Assembly: GCF_011193355.1 (NCBI RefSeq)
Contig: NZ_CP049780.1
Coordinates: 6,974,634-7,038,633, forward strand
Reading direction: 5' to 3'
From: Streptomyces sp. JB150
Lineage (GTDB): Bacteria > Actinomycetota > Actinomycetes > Streptomycetales > Streptomycetaceae
Length of the DNA: 64,000 nt
Part shown: positions 10,633 to 20,101 of the stretch, in pieces
Layout: each line of letters starts with the position of its first letter
Numbering within the stretch: position 1 is the first letter of the stretch
Made by a program: the position numbers and the translations under genes
The notes under the pieces: model-generated
Database searches by the model: none
The model's input: the letters and a program-made list of their open reading frames with translations, nothing else
Told to the model about the DNA's origin: nothing

Positions 10633-12139
10633 TCAGCAGGCCAGGCCGGTGCGGGGCCGGCCCCGGCCGGTGCGCTTGCGGCGCATCGAGGCGGGTGTAC
10701 GGCGGTCCAGCGGGGGCCGGTGGTCCGTCGCCGTGTGCTCCCCGTCCGCGCGGTCACCGCCCGTACCCGTGGCGGGGTGCACGGCGACCAGCCCGGAGCG
10801 GAAGAGACCGTGTTCGACGCGGCGTGCCGCGGCCGCTTCCAGTTCCTGCCACAGCGGCCCGTCGCGCAGCACCGCGGCGGGACCGAGCAGACCCTCGACC
10901 ACGAGCGCTCCGGTGACATCCCCGTGGCGCAGCCGTTCCCGGACCGCGGGCAGTGCCTGCGGGCTGCGGTGCACGGAGTCGATCGCCCGCAGACAGGGCA
11001 GTGCGGATCCGCCGAGCGCCACGAGCAGTTCCTCGCGGCGCAGCTCCTCGCGGCGCAGCTCGTCCGGGTCGTGGTCGACGGCCGTCAGCACGCCGTCGCG
11101 CAGCACGATCCGGTGGACCTCGTCCCGGCAGTCCACCCGGTGCGGGCCGGCGGCCTCGACGGCCGGACCGGCCACGGGCGCGGAAGCGGGCACGGCAGCG
11201 CCGCGGCGACGAGCGGATGCAGCCGTCCGGCCGTGACCAGCCGGACCGCAGCAGCTCCAGATCCGGAAGGATCCGGGCGGCGGCCTCCGGCAGCAGCGGA
11301 AGCGCCGCGACCTCCTGCGGTGGCAGGGCCGTCTCGCGCAGCGGCCGGAGCGTCGGGACGTGGCTGTCGTCGGGGGCGACGAGGGCGAAGACGGCGCGGT
11401 CGCGCGCCCCGAGCCGCACCGCGAACGCCCCGCGGTGTCGTCCCTCGTCCCTCAGCAGCAGCTCCGCCTCCGCCGCCCACCGCGCCACCGCCCACGGCGA
11501 GCCGGGCGTGGTGAGCCCGTCGGCCACGTCCTGCACCGGCAGGGGCGGGGCGCCGGACGATGCCGGCCGGGCACCGCACCGCCACCCCAGCTCGCGGCTG
11601 CGTCCGGCGTCCCACAAATGCCGGTGCAGGTCGAGACGGAACCGCCGGTCTGGATGCGGGTGGGGATGGTGAGGAGGGTGGGGGTGCCGGGAATGGCGCG
11701 CGGGTGAGCCGGTCCCCGGGCCTTCCCACCAGGCCAGGGACATCCGCTGTCCGGCGTCCGCCCAGGCGGGCGGCGTACGCACCACCAGGTGCAGCGGCGT
11801 GGGGCCGGACGCTCGGTAGCGGGCCAGAGTTAGGGTGAGGCCGGGCCGGAGCCGCCCGTCGGGGGCGATCCGGGGCATGTGCCAGCGCAGATCCGGCGCC
11901 AGCCGGCGCAGGTCCGCGCGGAGACGGCTGGTGAGATCGGTGCCGTGGCGGTCGCGCACGGCGCGCAGACCGAGATCGACGTCGATCCGGGCGGCGGCAC
12001 AGGCCCCCGTCCAGTCACCGACCGCACGCCGTGCGGTCGCGGCCTCGGTCATGGACGGTGGCACGGCGTACTCACGCACGCGCTGCCACAGGTACAGGCG
12101 GAACGGAATCCCGTTCGCGAAGTGAGGTGCCATCAGCAC
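10633..12139 (-). pseudogene. Conserved protein of the MoxR/VWA cassette, two frameshifts
   Basis: The reading begins at GTG 12139 or ATG 12133 (MAPHFANGIPFRLYLWQR) and is good coding sequence to about 11250. It then needs a one-base shift to read LVTAGRLHPLVAAALP, and a second shift near 11195 to reach ECRDEV-like sequence (HRVDCRDEVHRIVLRDG) through to RPRTGLAC at 10633. The intact family, as I remember it, is a single protein of about 480 residues encoded just upstream of the MoxR and VWA genes; its function is unknown. Both breaks look like single-base deletions about 60 bp apart. The RREELRREEL duplication near 11050 may be a further local repeat event. Together with the fused moxR/VWA remnant this marks a dead cassette. 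Confidence 0.65.
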
Positions 12140-12180
12140 TCACCCGACGCGAACGATTCCCCCCGATCCACACGAGGAGA

Positions 12181-12222
12181 AGGTCATCATCGCGCGTATC
12201 GTAACGGGCGCGATGATGACCT
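12181..12222. terminator. 15-bp perfect stem-loop
   Basis: AGGTCATCATCGCGC (12181-12195) pairs exactly with 12208-12222 across a 12-base loop. It lies between two minus-strand genes, 70 bp after the hemerythrin stop. There is no U-tract, as usual in Streptomyces. A terminator is likeliest; an operator for the downstream pseudogene is possible. Confidence 0.6.
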
Positions 12223-12291
12223 GTCAGTCGCTTATTCGACTGGTGTGAGCGGACCCCGTTCCGGGCGGCTGCGTCCCGTCCGGTGGCCGCG

Positions 12292-12900
12292 TCAGCCGTT
12301 CCCGGCCTCCTCCGCCTTGGCGACCTGCTTCGCCAGCTCTTCCTTGTTCATCGTGGAACGGCCCTCCACGCCCAGTTCCCGGGCCTTCTCGTACAGCTCG
12401 GCGCGCGTCTCGCCCTCCGTTCCGCCCTCACTGCCGCCGGCGCCGCCCGCGGCCTTCAGGGGCTGACCCGCCAGCGCCGTCGCCCGCCGGGTGGCGAACT
12501 CCCTGCCCAGTTCCCGCAGCCGCTCGGTGCCGACGGCCTCGCTCAGGGCGGGCAGGATCTCGTTCTCCTCTTCCTCCATGTGGTGTTCCACGGCGTCGAT
12601 CCACTCCTGGAGGGCCTGGTCGAACTCCTCGCTCTCCCAGTCCATCTCCAGCAGGTGCTTGCCGAGGCTCTCGGCCTCGTGGTGCTCCTCGGCGGCGTGC
12701 TCGGCTCCCGCCTTCTCGCCGGCCTCCCGGGCCACGGCCGGGTACACCCGGTCCTCCTCGGCCTCGCTGTGCGCCTTCAGCATGGCCACGGCCAGGGGGA
12801 GGGCCAGCGGCCGGGAACTCCTGTCCGTCTTCATCATCTCGAACAGGCGCTGCAGCTCGCGGTGGTCGGTGGTGACCAGGGTGATGAGGTCGTCGGCCAT
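12292..12900 (-). CDS. Hemerythrin HHE-domain protein with Rho-N-like tail
   Basis: About 202 residues. The N-terminal hemerythrin bundle shows TTDHRELQRLFEMM, AHSEAEEDRVYPAV, EEHHEAESL and VEHHMEEEENEILPAL, supplying His/Glu ligands for a diiron site. After a Gly-rich linker the last 35 residues (AELYEKARELGVEGRSTMNK) resemble a Rho N-terminal/SAP-like helical motif that can bind nucleic acid. GAGGAAGAGGA precedes ATG 12900. It is the second hemerythrin in the window and shares little beyond the metal ligands with the one at 1780-2349. Possible role: oxygen/NO-responsive stress protein. Confidence 0.85.
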   Translation of the reverse strand: MADDLITLVTTDHRELQRLFEMMKTDRSSRPLALPLAVAMLKAHSEAEEDRVYPAVAREAGEKAGAEHAAEEHHEAESLGKHLLEMDWESEEFDQALQEWIDAVEHHMEEEENEILPALSEAVGTERLRELGREFATRRATALAGQPLKAAGGAGGSEGGTEGETRAELYEKARELGVEGRSTMNKEELAKQVAKAEEAGNG

Positions 12901-13042
12901 GGCGGGATCCTCTTCCTCTCTCAGGCGTCTCGTCTTCTCCCGGAGGTGACTCCTGGACCCGCCGGGTTTCCGGGACGGGCGGGCTGATACATACCTTCCG
13001 GCCACGTCACCGTTCACGCCGGCCGTCACCCCACCGGCGGCG

Positions 13043-13255
13043 TCACCGGGCGCAGCCGGCGTCCAGCACTTCGATCACGTCCGGATGCGCGGTGTAGACG
13101 AGCCAGCACCACTCACCGAACGCGGCGGACATCCCCGGCAGCTGCGCGGCGGGGTCCTCGGCCACGGCCGTGATCAGCGCGATGATCTCCTGGTGCATGT
13201 CCTCCGGGACGTCGAACAGCACGTTGGCGGCCAGCTCGATCAGTTCGACTCTCAT
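13043..13255 (-). CDS. Small hypothetical protein
   Basis: A 70-residue protein beginning MRVELIELAANVLFDV and ending WLVYTAHPDVIEVLDAGCAR. The alternation of an N-terminal strand, helices and C-terminal strands is reminiscent of RelE-like folds, but I see no catalytic residues and no antitoxin next to it, so I assign no function. It starts back to back with the P-loop kinase gene at 13351. Confidence 0.55.
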   Translation of the reverse strand: MRVELIELAANVLFDVPEDMHQEIIALITAVAEDPAAQLPGMSAAFGEWCWLVYTAHPDVIEVLDAGCAR

Positions 13256-13350
13256 GACGCCCCCAGGGGAAAGCGATGATTGCGCCGCGTGCCCTCGGGT
13301 ACCCGGCTCGGCCACCGCGTCACGTCAGCGCGGCCGGCGAGCGAACGGGG

Positions 13351-13830
13351 GTGCCGGTGGTGACCGGGACACCGCTGGAGGTGGCCGTGCTCGTGGGGCT
13401 GCAGGCCTCCGGCAAGTCGACCTTCTACCGCCGGTGGCTGTCGGCTGATCACGAGCTGATCAGCAAGGACCTGTTCCCGCGCGGTGCCCGGCGCAAGCAG
13501 GAGCGACAGATGCGCCTGATGGCCGAGGCGCTGGGCGCGGGGCGCTCGGTGGCGGTCGACAACACCAATCCGTCCCCGGCGGAGTGGGGGCCGCTCGTCG
13601 CGGCCGGGCACGCGCACGGGGCGACGGTCACCGCATACTGGTTCCCGCCCGATCCGGCGGGCTCCCTGGCCCGTAACGCCGCACGTCAGGGACGGGACCG
13701 GGTGCCCGACACCGGCATCCACGCGACGCTCGGGCGACTGCGCCGCCCCTCACGGGCGGACGGTTTCGACGCCGTGCGGGAGGTGCGGTTCGACGGGCGC
13801 GGCGGATTCGAGGTGCGCCAGGCCCCGTAG
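13351..13830 (+). CDS. P-loop kinase-like protein (polynucleotide kinase-type AAA)
   Basis: About 159 residues. Walker A is VLVGLQASGKSTFY near residue 20. VSKD-like motif ELISKDLFPRG and AVDNTNPSPAEW are shared with the T4 polynucleotide-kinase-like P-loop family, where the Asp acts in phosphoryl transfer. A C-terminal RR...R region (LGRLRRPSRADGF) may bind phosphate. The likely activity is phosphorylation of a nucleic acid end or small metabolite; substrate unknown. ATG 13276 has a good AGGGGA upstream, but its first 25 codons lack the G/C third-base bias, so I prefer GTG 13351 or 13360. Confidence 0.75.
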   Translation: MPVVTGTPLEVAVLVGLQASGKSTFYRRWLSADHELISKDLFPRGARRKQERQMRLMAEALGAGRSVAVDNTNPSPAEWGPLVAAGHAHGATVTAYWFPPDPAGSLARNAARQGRDRVPDTGIHATLGRLRRPSRADGFDAVREVRFDGRGGFEVRQAP

Positions 13831-13866
13831 CGGTGCGCACCCTCGGCGTCAGGCCCCCGCCCGGCG

Positions 13867-14151
13867 TCAAGCCCCACCCGGCTCGGAGCCGGACTGGTTC
13901 CAGCCGAAGCGGCGGTCCACGACCGCGGCGAACTCCTCCAGGGTCAGCACCGCGTCCCCGTTCTGGTCGGCCGCGTCGAACAGCGCGGAGGAGGCGTCCG
14001 CGTTCTGCAGACCCCAGAACGGCAGCACCCCGGAAGCGGCCAGCGAGGGCCCCTTCGTGCGCAGGGCGACGATCACCTCTTCGCGGGTCAGGGTCCCGTT
14101 CCGGTCGAGGTCGAGCGCCTCGAACAGTCTGCGGGCCTTGTCACTCACCAC
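13867..14151 (-). CDS. EF-hand calcium-binding protein
   Basis: A 94-residue protein with two EF-hand loops. The first (residues 14-25, DLDRNGTLTREE) has all expected ligands. The second (62-73, DQNGDAVLTLEE) has Ala instead of the usual Gly at loop position 6, which may weaken binding. It resembles the small calmodulin-like proteins of streptomycetes, which are thought to act as calcium buffers or sensors. GTG 14151 or 14148 are both possible starts. Confidence 0.85.
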   Translation of the reverse strand: MVSDKARRLFEALDLDRNGTLTREEVIVALRTKGPSLAASGVLPFWGLQNADASSALFDAADQNGDAVLTLEEFAAVVDRRFGWNQSGSEPGGA

Positions 14152-14279
14152 GTCGTCGTCCTCGTCTCGTCGGCGGAAGGCCTGCGGGCCACCCTGGTCA
14201 CCCTGGATGACGCCGCACCGCTCGTCCGGGTTCCCCGGGCGGGCGGTGCGATCCGGGGCCGGCGGGGCATGCGTACGGT

Positions 14280-14765
14280 GTGACGGACACGGAATCCTTC
14301 TTCGACCGGCTCGATCCCGAGATGTGCGTGGTCACGGCCACGGTGGGGACAGAGCGCGCGGGCTGTCTCGTCGGTTTCTCCGCGCAGTGCTCCATGCGGC
14401 CCCTCAGGTACGCGGTGTGGCTGTCCAAGGTCAACCGCACCTACCAGGTGGCCCGCGCCGCGGACCGGCTCGCCGTCCATCTGCTCACCCGGGACCAGCA
14501 CGACCTGGCCCGGCTGTTCGGCGGGGAGACGGGCGACGAGGTCGACAAGTTCACCCGGGTGCGCTGGCGGCCCGGACCCGGCGGGGAGGCCGTCCTGGAG
14601 GACGCCGCCGCCTGGTTCGTCGGCACCGTGCGCGCCCGCGTCGACGGCGGTGACCACGTCTGCTTCGTCGTGGAGCCCGAGCACGCCGGAGGGCGCGGCG
14701 ACGACGGCCCGCTGCTGCGGCTGCGCGACGCGCTCGACATCGACCCCGGCCACCCGGTGGACTGA
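14280..14765 (+). CDS. Flavin reductase-like (FMN-binding split-barrel) protein
   Basis: About 161 residues. MCVVTATVGTERAGCLVGF and CSMRPLRYAVWLSKVNRTY match the N-terminal FMN-binding half of flavin reductase-like proteins, and AAAWFVGTVRARVDGGDHVCFVVEP the second half. The protein probably binds FMN and either reduces flavin for a monooxygenase or has a related redox role. No partner oxygenase gene is adjacent. GTG 14280 follows weakly spaced purines only. Confidence 0.8.
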   Translation: MTDTESFFDRLDPEMCVVTATVGTERAGCLVGFSAQCSMRPLRYAVWLSKVNRTYQVARAADRLAVHLLTRDQHDLARLFGGETGDEVDKFTRVRWRPGPGGEAVLEDAAAWFVGTVRARVDGGDHVCFVVEPEHAGGRGDDGPLLRLRDALDIDPGHPVD

Positions 14766-14839
14766 CCCGCCGGCCCGCACCCGCACCCGCGCCCGATCGC
14801 GCACCGCCTGCCAGCATCGGTCCCGCCGCTCGCTTCCGC

Positions 14840-15904
14840 TCATGGCACCCGGGCGGTCCACTCGGGGGAGGAGAACTTGGTGCGCGCCAGCTCCTCGGCG
14901 CGCGCCAGTTCCGCATCGGTCACCTTGCCCTCCGACAGTCCGTACCGGCCGCGGAACGACTCGATCATCCGCTCGATGACGGCCTCGCGGGGCAGTCCGG
15001 TCTGCCGGCGCAGCGGGTCCACCCGCTTCTTCGCGCTCTTGATGCCCTTGTCGGACAGCTTCTCGCGGCCGATGCGCAGCACCTCGAGCATCTTGTCCGC
15101 GTCGATGTCGTACGCCATGGTCACGTGGTGCAGCACGGCCCCGGGGCGTCCCTCGGGGCCCACGATCCGCTTCTGCGCCGCGCCCGCGATCTTGCCCTGG
15201 TCCGTGGCGATGTCGTTCAGCGGCTGGTACCAGGCCCTGATCCCCATGTCGCCGAGGGCGCCGAGCACCCAGTCGTCGAGGTAGGCGTAGCTGTCCTGGA
15301 AGGACAGGCCCTGGACCAGCGCCTCGGGGACGGACAGCGAGTAGGTGATGGTGTTGCCGGGCTCCACGAACATCGCGCCGCCGCCGGAGATCCGCCGGAC
15401 GACCTCCACGCCGTGCCGGGCCGCCCCGTCCGCGTCGACCTCGTTGCGCAGGGACTGGAAGCTGCCGATGATCACCGCCGGGGCGCCCCACTCCCACACG
15501 CGCAGCGTCGGCGCGCGCCGGCCCGCCGCCACCTCGGCGGTCAGCACCTCGTCCAGCGCCATGTGCAGGGCGGGGGACTGCGGGCCCTCGTGGATCAGCT
15601 GCCAGTCGTAGTCTGTCCAGTCGGTGGCGTGGGCGAGCGCGCGGCGCACGGCGACGGCGATGCCTTCCGAGGTCAGCCCGTACATCACGGTCCCCTCGGG
15701 GAGGGCCGCGTCGATCCGGGCCGCCAGGCCGGCGGCGTCCGTGCCGGCCGGAGCCCCGTTCAGCGCCCGGTTCACCGCGTCGAGTGCCTCGTCGGGCTCC
15801 AGGAAGAAGTCGCCCGCGACGCGTGCGCGGCACAGCACGCCGTCCTCGACGTCCACGTCGACCACGACCAGCTTGCCGCCGGGGATTTTGTACTCACCGT
15901 GCAC
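14840..15904 (-). CDS. Lipoate-protein ligase A family protein
   Basis: A 354-residue protein. Residues 1-80 form a small N-terminal domain like the LplA accessory domain placed in front. The catalytic biotin/lipoate ligase fold follows: WEWGAPAVIIGSFQS, RRISGGGAMFVEPGNTITYS and ATDQGKIAGAAQKR, where the Lys of the QGKI segment is the expected adenylate-contacting residue. It would attach lipoate (or octanoate) to E2/GcvH domains of 2-oxoacid dehydrogenases. Whether it acts as ligase or as amidotransferase cannot be told. It stands alone between a flavin reductase gene and a urea transporter gene. Confidence 0.85.
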   Translation of the reverse strand: MHGEYKIPGGKLVVVDVDVEDGVLCRARVAGDFFLEPDEALDAVNRALNGAPAGTDAAGLAARIDAALPEGTVMYGLTSEGIAVAVRRALAHATDWTDYDWQLIHEGPQSPALHMALDEVLTAEVAAGRRAPTLRVWEWGAPAVIIGSFQSLRNEVDADGAARHGVEVVRRISGGGAMFVEPGNTITYSLSVPEALVQGLSFQDSYAYLDDWVLGALGDMGIRAWYQPLNDIATDQGKIAGAAQKRIVGPEGRPGAVLHHVTMAYDIDADKMLEVLRIGREKLSDKGIKSAKKRVDPLRRQTGLPREAVIERMIESFRGRYGLSEGKVTDAELARAEELARTKFSSPEWTARVP

Positions 15905-15982
15905 TCGACCGGCTCCGTTCCCGCTTCCGCTTCCGCTCCGGCCGGGATGCGTCTCCGCCCCGCACCGGACAGTCCGGTGTGA

Positions 15983-17050
15983 TCAACGTCCGGCCGGGAC
16001 GGATGATTCCCGACATGTACGGCGGCTGCGCCACGCGGGCGGGTCCGTGCCGGGGACAGGGGCGGGGGCGGTGAGCCGGGGGAAGGACCGGGCGGCGGCC
16101 AGGAAGACGAGCGTGGTGAGGACGAACGGCCAGGTGAAGGCGTGGCCGCCGGACGGGGCGAGCAGCACCGCGACGGCCGGGGTCAGGAGGGTCGCGGTCG
16201 CCGCGCCGAGCAGCGCGTACAGCAGCGTGACCGCAGTCGCGGGCAGGAACACCCCGCACAGCGCCAGCGCGACGAGCACCGCGTTGCAGCCCATCGTGCC
16301 GTCGGCGATCCGCTCGGCCGGCGCGCCGAGCGCCCAGGCGGTGGCGATGCCCGCCGCGCTGCCGGCGCACGCCGCGAGCCCGGCCGTCCGGCTCGCCAGG
16401 AAGAGGGCCGCGAGCAGCAGCGCCCCCGCCTGCCAGTGCGCCAGGAAGAAGACCTGGGACACGTTGTGGAGGAACGCCCGCGCCAGGTCCTGCGGGAGCA
16501 GTTCCTCCGGGCGCGGGGCGGCCGGTCCGGACGCCGCGCCCGGCAGCGCGGCGAGGCCGTCGCCGTACGGCCGGACCCGCGCGAAGGCGGGCGCCGCGGC
16601 GCTGATCGCGACCGCGAGCACGCAGTACGGCAGGGTCAGCGGCGGCAGCCCCCACACGCGCAGCACCCGCGCCGCCGCCGCGGTGAGAACCGCGCCGACG
16701 ACGCTGCCCGCGGCGGCGAGCAGCGCGGTGGCCGGCCGGTCCGGTGAGAGGAGCGCCGCGCAGCACAGGGCCACGAGCGCCGGGTTGACGCCCTCCAGTC
16801 CCGGCGTCGGCCGGTCGCGGGCGACACCCAGCGCCCGCGCGGTGCCGGTGCCGAGGGCGGCGCCCCCGGCCGCGTACACCGCGTACCGCCAGTCGGCCGC
16901 GCACAGGGCCAGGCACACGACGGCGCCCGCCCACGGGCGGGCCAGGAACATCACCTGGGCCAGGCCGCGCAGCACCTGTGCCGCGAAGCCCGGCCCGCGT
17001 TCCGCCGACCACCGGCGATCCCGCCGACGAGTGCGCACCGACCGTCGCAT
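15983..17050 (-). CDS. Urea transporter family membrane protein
   Basis: About 355 residues with roughly 10 hydrophobic helices and an internal two-fold pattern: FAAQVLRGLAQVMFLARPWAGAVV near the start and ARAFLHNVSQVFFLAHWQAGALL in the second half. The urea-transporter signatures GLEGVNPALVALCCAAL and DGTMGCNAVLVALALCGVF, one in each half, line the urea path. It should passively conduct urea. I start at ATG 17050 (GAGGGGGCGGGGC upstream), not at 17143. No urease genes are in the window. Confidence 0.88.
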   Translation of the reverse strand: MRRSVRTRRRDRRWSAERGPGFAAQVLRGLAQVMFLARPWAGAVVCLALCAADWRYAVYAAGGAALGTGTARALGVARDRPTPGLEGVNPALVALCCAALLSPDRPATALLAAAGSVVGAVLTAAAARVLRVWGLPPLTLPYCVLAVAISAAAPAFARVRPYGDGLAALPGAASGPAAPRPEELLPQDLARAFLHNVSQVFFLAHWQAGALLLAALFLASRTAGLAACAGSAAGIATAWALGAPAERIADGTMGCNAVLVALALCGVFLPATAVTLLYALLGAATATLLTPAVAVLLAPSGGHAFTWPFVLTTLVFLAAARSFPRLTAPAPVPGTDPPAWRSRRTCRESSVPAGR

Positions 17051-17159
17051 GCCCCGCCCCCTCAGACGAGCCCACTGCCTTCTTCCGCATTGCGGCATCG
17101 GGTTTCCGTCATACGGTACCGGGTCGTGAGGGGCGCTGGGCACGCCCGGTCAGGACGCG

Positions 17160-19946
17160 CTACGAGGCGTCGCGGACCGTGCCGGTCAGGGGCGGGCCGT
17201 CGGGCGCGCCCTCCTGGCCGGTGGGCTGGAGCACCACGTACTCGGCCGGCTCCGCGACCCCGTCGCGCACCGTCTCCACGTCCACCTCGGCGCTCAGCGC
17301 ACCGTCCGGCACCACGCCCAGGAGGGAGAAGAACTCCAGCCGCGACAGGGGCAGCTCCTGGTCGGGAACCTCCCCGTACATCGCCCGCAGCCACTCCTGG
17401 TCCACGTCCCGCGTGGACAGCTCCGGCCGGTCACCGACGGGCACCACCGCGAGCGATGCCGCGACCGGCACGTCGGCGGGCTCGGACAGCGAGACCCGCC
17501 AGCGCAGCGGCTGCCCCTCGGGGACGTCGTCCGCGACCGGCGTCAGGCCGATCTTCGGCATCGGGTCGTCGTTGCGCGCGGTGATCCCCCCGACGTACGA
17601 ACCGACCACCGCGTCGCGCACCGCCTTGACCAGCACGTAGCTGGACTTGTCCCAGGCGTAGCGCTCGTTGCCCTCCACCTTCATCGTCACCGTCGTGCCC
17701 GGGTGGCCGGCACGCATCGTGACCAGCCGGTGCGTGGTCGTCCCGGTGTCCGGGTCCATCACGTACACGCGCACCGTGCCGCTGCCCTGACCGGAGACGC
17801 GTATCGGCACCTCGTACGTGCGCACGCCCGCGTCCCCCTCGTCGACCGTCAGCCGGCCGATGTCCACGCGGGGCAGCGTCGCCGCCCGCACCGCCGGGGT
17901 TCCGGGACGCCAGGCGTGGGCGTCCATCAGCCAGGCCCGGCCCGCGCGCGAACGCGGAGTCAGCTCCAGCGCGGCCACCCGCTTCAGGTCCACTCCGGCG
18001 CGGCCGGCGGCACCGAGCGGTACGCGCAGCTCCTGCGCCCAGTAGGAGGCCGTACGGTCGCTGCCCGGCAGCCCGTCCGCCCGGACCGTACCGAGGGTGA
18101 CGCGCTTGCCGGCCGCGTCGGTGACGGCGACGTCGAGCTTGGTGCCGGTGCTGTTCGGCGGCACGATGACGCGCAGCGCCAGGCTCTTCGCGCCCTTCAG
18201 GGTGACCGTCTCGTCCGGGCGGATCCGCGTCGGCGTGCCCGCGGCGGACCACTTCAGCGCGACCGCGCGGCGCCCGTGCTCGCGCTCCGGCCACCAGCGG
18301 GCGAAGTGCGGGGACGAACCGGGTGTGTCCTCGTCGAGGCAGGCCTTGCGCGGGTCCGGGTCGACCGCGGAGCACAGCCGTCCGCCGGTCACCTTCAGCG
18401 GGCCGTCGGGCAGGAAACCGGCGCCCCGGCCCGCGCCCACCGCGTGCGTGAGGACGCGCGCGGGATCCGCCGACGGCGCCCGGCGGCCGGTGCCGTCGAT
18501 CAGCTCGCGCACCCGGTCGTCACCGGCGACGAACAACCGCGCGGCGGCGGCGATGTAGGTGGCGCCGGCCCGGTGCTGCTGCTCGGCGGTCAGCCGGGTG
18601 CGGCTGCCCGGCGAGCAGACCGGGTCCCGCTCGTCGGGGTCGGTCCAGAAGTCGTCGTCCGCGGGTGCCTGGGCCTGGCCCGGCGTCCACTCGCTGTTGA
18701 AAAAGTTGTGGTTGGCGCCGGTCATGTACACCGCGCTGTGCAGGGCCTTGCCGCGGCTCACGCCCCGCGTGCCGTCGACGTACACCTGCCCCTGGAGGTC
18801 CGAGACGTCCCCGTCGCAGCCCGGCAGGATCGTCAGCGACGGCACGTCGGGCACCGGGTTCTGGCCGAAGACCGTGGGACCGATGAGCACGGTGCCGCGG
18901 ACCGTCCAGCGGGTGCGCCCCGCCGGGCCGTCCCGGTCGGCCGGCGGCGGGTAGAGGCTGTCCAGCGCGGCCCGGTCGACGCCCTCGCCGCCGCGCGAGT
19001 GGCCGACCAGCAGGACGCGGGACAGATCGGCGCGGGGCGCCTTGCGCACGGCCGCGGGCGCGGCGGACGGCTCGGCGGACCAGTCCGCCCAGCGCGCCAG
19101 ATGTGTCCGCACCAGCGACGAGCGGGCCTGCGCGCCGGCGTCCTCGACCTCGGCGTCCTGGCCGTTGATGCCGTTCGCGGAGATCGACACCGTCACATAG
19201 CCCTGCGAGGCCAGCAGCTTCTGGTCCTTCAGATAGCCGCGGTGGCTGGGGATCGGCTGGGCGCCGGGGGCGCACGGCCAGTCGATGGTGACGGCGTTCT
19301 CGCCGCCGCCGGGCACGTAGCAGGTGGCGTGCCGGCCGTGCAGGAACAAGGCGAGGGGACGCTTGCCGGTGGCGCCCTTCGGGGCGACGACCATGCCGCG
19401 CATCTCGACCGGTGCAGGGAAGCCGGGCAGGCGCACGGAGTCGAGCGCGTACTCGCCGGACACGGTGGCGTACGGGCCCGGCCTGCCCGGGTCGACGGCG
19501 CCCGCGGGCAGCCGGGGCGGCAACTGCGGGCCGCGCGGCGCGGCGGCGTCCGGCCGCTCCGCGGCGGCCGGGCCGCGCTCGTCCAGCCGGCGCCCGCCGG
19601 ACCACACCTGAAGGTCCGTCAGGTCGCCCGGTACGGCCGCCTCGTCGAGCGGCAGCCGGAAGGTCCGGCCGTCCTCGCCCGGCCGCGGTACGCCCACCGG
19701 GCCGTCCGCGGTGCGGAACTCCACCCGTGCGTCACCCGGCGGGATCCGGCGCGGCGCCCGCCACTCCAGGGTGTTCCCGTCGTCCGTGGCGGTGATCCGC
19801 CAGCCGGGCGGCAGCTCGTCCGCCTGGCCGGGGGCCGTGCCGGTGGCACCGGGCGGCTGCGGCCGGGCCTGGGCCACGGCGGGTGACACGCCGATCAGCG
19901 TGACCGCGGCGAGCGTGGCCGCCCACGCTATTCGGGCACGTTTCAC
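17160..19946 (-). CDS. Secreted alpha/beta-hydrolase-fold protein with Calx-beta-like C-terminal domains
   Basis: A 928-residue precursor. GTG 19946 follows GAGGAGAGGATCA. A Sec signal peptide ends near AQA at 27. Residues about 180-470 form an alpha/beta hydrolase: MVVAPKG and LALFLHGRHA, nucleophile Ser317 in VLLVGHSRGGEG, PSLTILPGCDGDVSDLQG and MTGANHNFFNSEW, supplying the acid and His region. From about 600 on, beta-rich regions include two Calx-beta-like modules (RLTVDEGDAGVRTYEVPIRV and KIGLTPVADDVPEGQPLRWR). A substrate is not evident; a secreted esterase or depolymerase is plausible. Confidence 0.8.
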   Translation of the reverse strand: MKRARIAWAATLAAVTLIGVSPAVAQARPQPPGATGTAPGQADELPPGWRITATDDGNTLEWRAPRRIPPGDARVEFRTADGPVGVPRPGEDGRTFRLPLDEAAVPGDLTDLQVWSGGRRLDERGPAAAERPDAAAPRGPQLPPRLPAGAVDPGRPGPYATVSGEYALDSVRLPGFPAPVEMRGMVVAPKGATGKRPLALFLHGRHATCYVPGGGENAVTIDWPCAPGAQPIPSHRGYLKDQKLLASQGYVTVSISANGINGQDAEVEDAGAQARSSLVRTHLARWADWSAEPSAAPAAVRKAPRADLSRVLLVGHSRGGEGVDRAALDSLYPPPADRDGPAGRTRWTVRGTVLIGPTVFGQNPVPDVPSLTILPGCDGDVSDLQGQVYVDGTRGVSRGKALHSAVYMTGANHNFFNSEWTPGQAQAPADDDFWTDPDERDPVCSPGSRTRLTAEQQHRAGATYIAAAARLFVAGDDRVRELIDGTGRRAPSADPARVLTHAVGAGRGAGFLPDGPLKVTGGRLCSAVDPDPRKACLDEDTPGSSPHFARWWPEREHGRRAVALKWSAAGTPTRIRPDETVTLKGAKSLALRVIVPPNSTGTKLDVAVTDAAGKRVTLGTVRADGLPGSDRTASYWAQELRVPLGAAGRAGVDLKRVAALELTPRSRAGRAWLMDAHAWRPGTPAVRAATLPRVDIGRLTVDEGDAGVRTYEVPIRVSGQGSGTVRVYVMDPDTGTTTHRLVTMRAGHPGTTVTMKVEGNERYAWDKSSYVLVKAVRDAVVGSYVGGITARNDDPMPKIGLTPVADDVPEGQPLRWRVSLSEPADVPVAASLAVVPVGDRPELSTRDVDQEWLRAMYGEVPDQELPLSRLEFFSLLGVVPDGALSAEVDVETVRDGVAEPAEYVVLQPTGQEGAPDGPPLTGTVRDAS

Positions 19947-20101
19947 TGATCCTCTCCTCAACTCCTGGACATCGGGCGCCGACAGGGCGCCTTCCGTGCA
20001 GGAGGAGGCGGGGAACGATCTCCGGGTTGCCTGAGGGGCGGGAGACGGCCGGAAAGAGGTCAGCCGGCGGGGGGAGTGGGGCGGCTTCCGCAGGCTGCTG
20101 G

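Noticed and set aside
12900..13029. Possible SigB promoter upstream of the second hemerythrin (AGGTAT)
   Set aside because: The -35 partner and the GGG of the -10 are not convincing.
15894..17090. Long minus-strand frame rich in Arg/Gly/Pro overlapping the urea transporter
   Set aside because: Codon composition and content show it is an out-of-frame shadow of the transporter gene.
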